Of a stretch of DNA of 6,869 nucleotides, positions 4,701 through 6,869 are shown in pieces. The stretch comes from Methanomicrobia archaeon LH_S13 (GTDB lineage Archaea; Halobacteriota; Syntropharchaeia; Alkanophagales; Methanospirareceae). How positions within the stretch are numbered: the stretch's first letter is position 1; each line of letters opens with the position of its first letter. Below the pieces are notes generated by a model. It was not told the origin of the DNA. It saw nothing but the letters and a program-made list of their open reading frames with translations, and did not search any database. The DNA lies in assembly GCA_023659785.1 (NCBI GenBank), contig JAGXOR010000072.1:1-6869 (forward strand), written 5' to 3'. A program made the position numbers and the translations under genes.

Positions 4701-6869
4701 GCTGGGTTTACCAATATCTTTGGATTTGCCGCTGATGGGACGTATATTCGACCTCCACCCTGTTCATATACGTTGTAACCTAAGTCTCCAGCAGTGGAAA
4801 TCAATGTATTTTTCACTTCTTCAGGCGTCCAGTCAGGATGCGCTTGCAATATTAAAGCTGCGGCACCTGCGACGTGTGGCGTTGCCATTGAAGTTCCACT
4901 TGCTTCGGTGTAGTAATCATTGTAAGGATAGCCCATTGTAGTATTATTGGCACGGGGTGCGGTTATATCAACGCCTGGCGCTAAAACATCTGGCTTTACT
5001 CTCAGGTCGAGAGTAGGACCTTTACTACTGAAGTAAGCCAATTCATCTTCTTTGTCGCTTGCTCCTACTGTTATTACCTTTTCTGCTGCTCCAGGTGTGC
5101 CTATTGTGAAGTAATCCCAAGCATTCCCTGCTGCAACTGTAACAACCAACCCCTGATCTACCGCATCATTTACCGCTTGAGATAATGGATCAGTTCCGTC
5201 AGTTGGGGCTCCACCTAAACTCATGCTTATTATGTCTGCTTCGTCTCCTGTATTTTTAAATCCATCAGGTCCGTACGCTGCGTATTCAACGCCATCTATT
5301 ACCCAGCTCTCGTATCCCCTACCATATTGATTCAAGACTTTCACATTCCACAAATATGATCCTGGTGCTACACCTATGTACCTTGGGAACTCTTGGAAGT
5401 CTATGTAGTTATAATAACCAGTTGTATAAGCATAATATCTGTAATCAATTTCTTTCCAATACTTATAATCATCTTCTTTCCATTCGCTGTATAACCCGAG
5501 AGATTTCAAATCATAAGTTCCGTTATAGCCATTATCTCGGATTTCTATACCACTGAATTTGAGCTTAATTGTCTGATTTCCCTTGTTCAGGTATGCAGAT
5601 TTAGTGGCATAATCTACCCAGTGATAGGTTCCATTCTCATACAAAGATCCGCTTACTCTATATCTTCCAGTCTCTGTAACATTAACCCCTATGTTGACCA
5701 CTAAATAGTCATATAGCCCATCCCCGTTGGTGTCTTCTCCATAATCTGAATAAACATCATTGACTTCCGCAGGTGGCTTCTGAAATTCTGTCCAGTTGTA
5801 ATAAGAGGTGGTATAAGCATAATATCTATAATCCAATCGCTCTCCATACATAGCTGATACATTCTCAGGTGAGATTTCTCCGCTCTCCATCTTCTGCTCT
5901 AATTCACGTTCTGAAATTGGGATTGGGATTGGTGATGTTGCATTCTCCAATTCAAGATGCCTCAAATCATAAGTTCCGTTATATTCATTGTTTCTTATCT
6001 TTATCCCTTCAAATCTTAATTGAACAGTTTGATTCCCTTTCTCCAAATAAGTCGTGTTATAAGCAGATACCACATATCTACCAGTAGTATTTTCATATAA
6101 ATCATCTCTTACTCTATATCTCCCTGCCTTCGTCACATTCACCCCAATCTCGATTACCAGAGAATTATTCAATCCATCTCCATCTGTGTCTTCTCCATAA
6201 TCTGAATAAACATCATTGAATTCCGCAGGTGGTTTCTGAAATTCAGTCCAGTTATAATAAGAAGTAAGATAAGCGTAATATCTATAATCCAATCGCTCTC
6301 CATACATAGCTGATACATTTTCTGGTGAGATTTCTCCGCTCTCCATCTTCTGCTCTAATTCACGTTCTGAAATTGGGATTGGAATTGGTGATGTTGCATT
6401 GTATAATCTAAGATGTTTCAGGTCGTAAGTGCCGTTATATTCATTCTGTCTTATCTTTATCCCTTCAAATCTTAATTGAACAGTTTGATTCCCTTTCTCC
6501 AAATAAGTCGTGTTATAAGCAGATACCACATATCTACCAGTAGTATTTTCATATAAATCATCTCTTACTCTATATCTCCCTGCCTTCGTCACATTCACCC
6601 CAATCTCGATTACCAGAGAATTATTCAATCCATCTCCATCTGTGTCCTCTCCGTAGTCAGAGTAAACATCGTTGAACTCTGCTGGAGGTATCTGAAAATC
6701 GGTGTAGTTGTAATAAGAGGTGGTATAAGCATAGTTTTTGTAATCCGATTGGTTGTATTCCTCATCGTATAAATAAAGATGCTTCAAATCGTAAGTTCCA
6801 TTATATTCATTGTTTCTTATCTTTATCCCTTCAAACCTGAGCTGAACTGTTTGATTTCCTTCACTTAGA
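1619..6869 (-). CDS. Giant secreted S8 subtilisin-like protease, N-terminus beyond window
   Basis: The frame is open to the right edge, giving 1749 visible residues. I number residue 1 at TTG 6787; 27 further in-frame residues precede it and show it is not a start. Domain order: beta repeats with DTDGDG loops (to 468); C-terminal half of the S8 catalytic domain (469-684) with GVAPGS (472), SMSLGG (521), AAGN with oxyanion Asn555, KPDVLAPG (598) and GTSMATPHVAG with catalytic Ser633; an Fn3-like beta domain (685-795); a carboxypeptidase-regulatory-like beta domain (797-870, DENGTATFYLPDG); a helical LREFRD...LYYEYSP block (875-935); a charged probable coiled coil (936-1000); a large unrecognised Trp/Tyr-rich region (1025-1365); an Ig-like domain (1366-1582) probably interrupted by a beta insert; a second regulatory-like beta domain (1590-1675); and a terminal two-helix module (1680-1722). 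The catalytic Asp and His motifs are not visible and must lie upstream. No sorting signal or transmembrane helix ends the protein. It probably degrades extracellular proteins; the substrate is unknown. Confidence 0.92.
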   Translation of the reverse strand, partial: LSEGNQTVQLRFEGIKIRNNEYNGTYDLKHLYLYDEEYNQSDYKNYAYTTSYYNYTDFQIPPAEFNDVYSDYGEDTDGDGLNNSLVIEIGVNVTKAGRYRVRDDLYENTTGRYVVSAYNTTYLEKGNQTVQLRFEGIKIRQNEYNGTYDLKHLRLYNATSPIPIPISERELEQKMESGEISPENVSAMYGERLDYRYYAYLTSYYNWTEFQKPPAEFNDVYSDYGEDTDGDGLNNSLVIEIGVNVTKAGRYRVRDDLYENTTGRYVVSAYNTTYLEKGNQTVQLRFEGIKIRNNEYNGTYDLRHLELENATSPIPIPISERELEQKMESGEISPENVSAMYGERLDYRYYAYTTSYYNWTEFQKPPAEVNDVYSDYGEDTNGDGLYDYLVVNIGVNVTETGRYRVSGSLYENGTYHWVDYATKSAYLNKGNQTIKLKFSGIEIRDNGYNGTYDLKSLGLYSEWKEDDYKYWKEIDYRYYAYTTGYYNYIDFQEFPRYIGVAPGSYLWNVKVLNQYGRGYESWVIDGVEYAAYGPDGFKNTGDEADIISMSLGGAPTDGTDPLSQAVNDAVDQGLVVTVAAGNAWDYFTIGTPGAAEKVITVGASDKEDELAYFSSKGPTLDLRVKPDVLAPGVDITAPRANNTTMGYPYNDYYTEASGTSMATPHVAGAAALILQAHPDWTPEEVKNTLISTAGDLGYNVYEQGGGRIYVPSAANPKILVNPATISFKNLDTTSGTITFKNLDTVTHTLTLDVSVGGIFNDTGMDCANLNRTLLSIAPDSSASVLLTINDTLLPHSLYSGKVSAAYSGGEVHSIFGFSTLNKVTVDKINMSGMPAADEFVVIFSDVEDAQEKLMIQSGITDENGTATFYLPDGVYHVISGGQIATICAVEEVVYKGNATNPEETLNLLREFRDRALKDKYVTLYYEYSPDIRRVLIEEPGLLVEAGKLIMKYRPAVEYVLGEESEEDLQMDKEGVEEVTSFTNKLKEAIKERKTEIGEKRSSEIIKSIEELEEQIKASEGKMFSKALENSIYSQNNIVVDKKASKKAETKEQPVDASIYTVKENLTIEGDMNITLDERDTYAINFDYNKTGQIISEKFDEVYYTGNVSVTFASHRSYPNETETYITPTNSFKSIFIYSYYPEEYYNESNPSLINAPEWHKLLYNLSSVTENVTFVADYDKLVERTTDYKVALKPELASWHYHTWHPDMWLSITSIYEMNAPLHRTEWLSSHPVSYTGEYEQYAEWWNETYPDWSYNILEKCYPAGSKPRYAIGEHPFKSGVKIDIPWEGTLGIYGTISEDTYGNSFANESRCNITEFDNFLIWNPGVSGNLTVIKDGEVVIDHVDIWDYFFNSTYFEGTPNFKVIIQGNSSSRLSTYTRTEMEFTADPARDYQPPEVTMRALGSDLNNTVPGGDVKVEINIEDESNISDTTLEYSVDNGTTWNPASITYKGIKGYKPITGGNRTVVDETYTSPIYSKVRIFMDDTEDNDEVYYNYDFTLKKSDGTEYTKSGTSTSTLGDINDTLYYDEDNDGILDLFKSIYICAYTEDDDTLDVKVEGWNGSVWECLYGKKIRGYEADLGDMNNTFVSLRANATDSVGNSISQTVIKGFYVTPSTGISISGITTEVLCEDSVHGGLLPNVNVSVYNLTTGSFITSDISDNSGDYKVTLSESGDYELIANKTGFNNVTRNVSVVNETNVNFRGNYGLVPEDPDMPYVLECINHWLYPPKCHPECYLTMSKVLEVINEWQY
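1641..1646 (-). promoter_or_regulatory. Shine-Dalgarno site of the PGL-CTERM gene, inside the subtilase coding region
   Basis: The minus strand reads GGAGGT from 1646 to 1641, 9 nt before ATG 1631. These bases also encode the Leu-Glu-Val of the last helix of the subtilase, and the new ATG lies within the following Glu-Trp codons. The site decides the start of the downstream gene, and its position makes ribosome hand-over from the subtilase stop (TAA 1621-1619) plausible. Confidence 0.85.
4736..5383 (-). other. C-terminal half of the S8 peptidase domain
   Basis: Residues 469-684 carry, in family order, the GVAPG strand with KVLNQYGRG, the SMSLGG substrate-binding strand, the AAGN oxyanion Asn (N555, codon 5125-5123), a PDVLAPGVDITAP loop and the GTSMATPHVAGAAA helix with the nucleophile Ser633 (codon 4891-4889, TCA). 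It closes with QGGGRIYVPSAA, equivalent to the usual QGAGRVD end. The sequence just before GVAPG is the last beta repeat rather than the HGTHVAG helix expected 20-40 residues upstream. All the visible motifs are intact, so the enzyme is likely active if the Asp and His motifs exist off window. Confidence 0.9.
5384..5764 (-). repeat. Beta repeat R3 (divergent, about 127 residues)
   Basis: Residues 342-468 keep the framework (VNDVYSDYGE, DTNGDG at 352-357, LVVNIGVNV, GNQTIKLKFSGIEIR, NGYNGTYDLKSL, RYYAYTTGYYNYIDFQ). The proline/ELEQK insert of R1 and R2 is absent, with YSEWKEDDYKYWKE in its place. It joins directly, through EFPRY, to the GVAPGS strand of the protease domain. It is the most diverged unit. 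Confidence 0.88.
5765..6220 (-). repeat. Beta repeat R2 (152 residues, 456 bp)
   Basis: Residues 190-341 share every element of R1, including the DTDGDG loop (200-205) and the ELEQKMESGE helical insert. R2 is a mosaic: 198 bp (5993-6190) match R1 perfectly, while the neighbouring stretch 6186-6219 matches R3 (5730-5763) over 34 bp exactly and differs from R1 at six positions. This suggests recent unequal exchange or gene conversion among the units. Confidence 0.9.
6221..6676 (-). repeat. Beta repeat R1 (152 residues, 456 bp)
   Basis: Residues 38-189 begin FNDVYSDYGE and hold a calcium-type DTDGDG loop (48-53), alternating beta strands (LVIEIGVNV, RYRVRDDLYE, QTVQLRFEGIKI), then SPIPIPISERELEQKMESGE, and a Tyr-rich end (RYYAYLTSYYNWTEFQKPPAE region). 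It aligns with R2 without gaps at 456-bp spacing, with about 30 mismatches by my manual count (about 93% identity). The block 6449-6646 is identical to 5993-6190. It is probably a beta-sandwich adhesion or spacer domain; I do not recognise a named family with certainty. Confidence 0.9.
6677..6869 (-). repeat. Beta repeat R0 (partial, cut by window edge)
   Basis: The visible 64 residues run from LSEGNQTVQLRFEGIKIR through NEYNGTYDLKHL to the Tyr-rich NYAYTTSYYNYTDFQIPPAE. It lacks the SPIPIPISERELEQ helical insert found in R1 and R2, having YLYDEEYNQSDYK instead. Its presence shows that the array has at least four units and continues off window. Confidence 0.85.

Noticed and set aside
3040..6087. 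Several plus-strand ORFs of 64-103 codons across the subtilase
   Set aside because: All are antisense to a continuous, domain-rich reading frame and show no family features.
5765..6676. 456-bp direct repeats as a mobile element or CRISPR
   Set aside because: They are in-frame protein domain repeats without terminal inverted repeats, transposase or spacer structure.
6785..6787. TTG at 6787 as the start of the subtilase gene
   Set aside because: It lies inside the conserved repeat segment NGTYDLKHL. The frame stays open for 27 more residues to the window edge with clear repeat sequence, there is no ribosome site or signal peptide, and the catalytic Asp/His part is still missing.

Overview
The window most likely comes from an archaeon. 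Three signs support this: a C-terminal sorting signal of the PGF-CTERM/archaeosortase type on the middle gene, strong GGAGGT Shine-Dalgarno sites with a TATA/BRE-like element rather than -35/-10 boxes, and secreted proteins dense in N-glycosylation sequons with Pro/Thr linkers. From memory of family style only, the protein architecture resembles that of ANME-1/Methanophagales and related Syntrophoarchaeia: giant subtilases with DxDGDG beta repeats, an LREFRD...LYY.YSP helix block, and a terminal 'VLE.IN.W.Y' module. That placement is an inference and needs a database search.

All real genes lie on the minus strand, so the reading order is from right to left. (1) 6869-1619 is a very large secreted S8 subtilase whose N-terminus, with the catalytic Asp and His, lies beyond the right edge. 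Its visible part begins inside an array of about 152-residue calcium-motif beta repeats (6869-5384). The second half of the protease domain follows (5383-4736, with the Asn and Ser active-site residues), then a long chain of accessory domains, ending in a small two-helix module. (2) 1631-861 is a 256-residue secreted protein: a signal peptide, one beta-sandwich-like domain, a Pro/Thr linker and a C-terminal PGL-CTERM cell-surface signal. It overlaps the end of gene 1 by 13 bp. (3) 727-1 is the N-terminal part of a secreted, heavily sequon-bearing protein with FG-GAP/VCBS-like DxDGDxxxD repeats. It runs off the left edge. The only intergenic stretch (728-860) holds a TATA-like promoter, nested hairpins and two tiny chained ORFs.

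Together the genes look like a cell-surface or extracellular module. A protease with no anchor of its own is translationally coupled to an anchored partner, and a probable beta-propeller protein follows downstream. The most unusual points are: the repeat array inserted inside the protease catalytic domain, between the His motif (off window) and the GVAPG strand; a mosaic pair of repeats sharing a perfect 198-bp block while differing elsewhere; and a C-terminal two-helix module with dockerin-like twofold symmetry. The plus-strand ORFs are antisense shadows.
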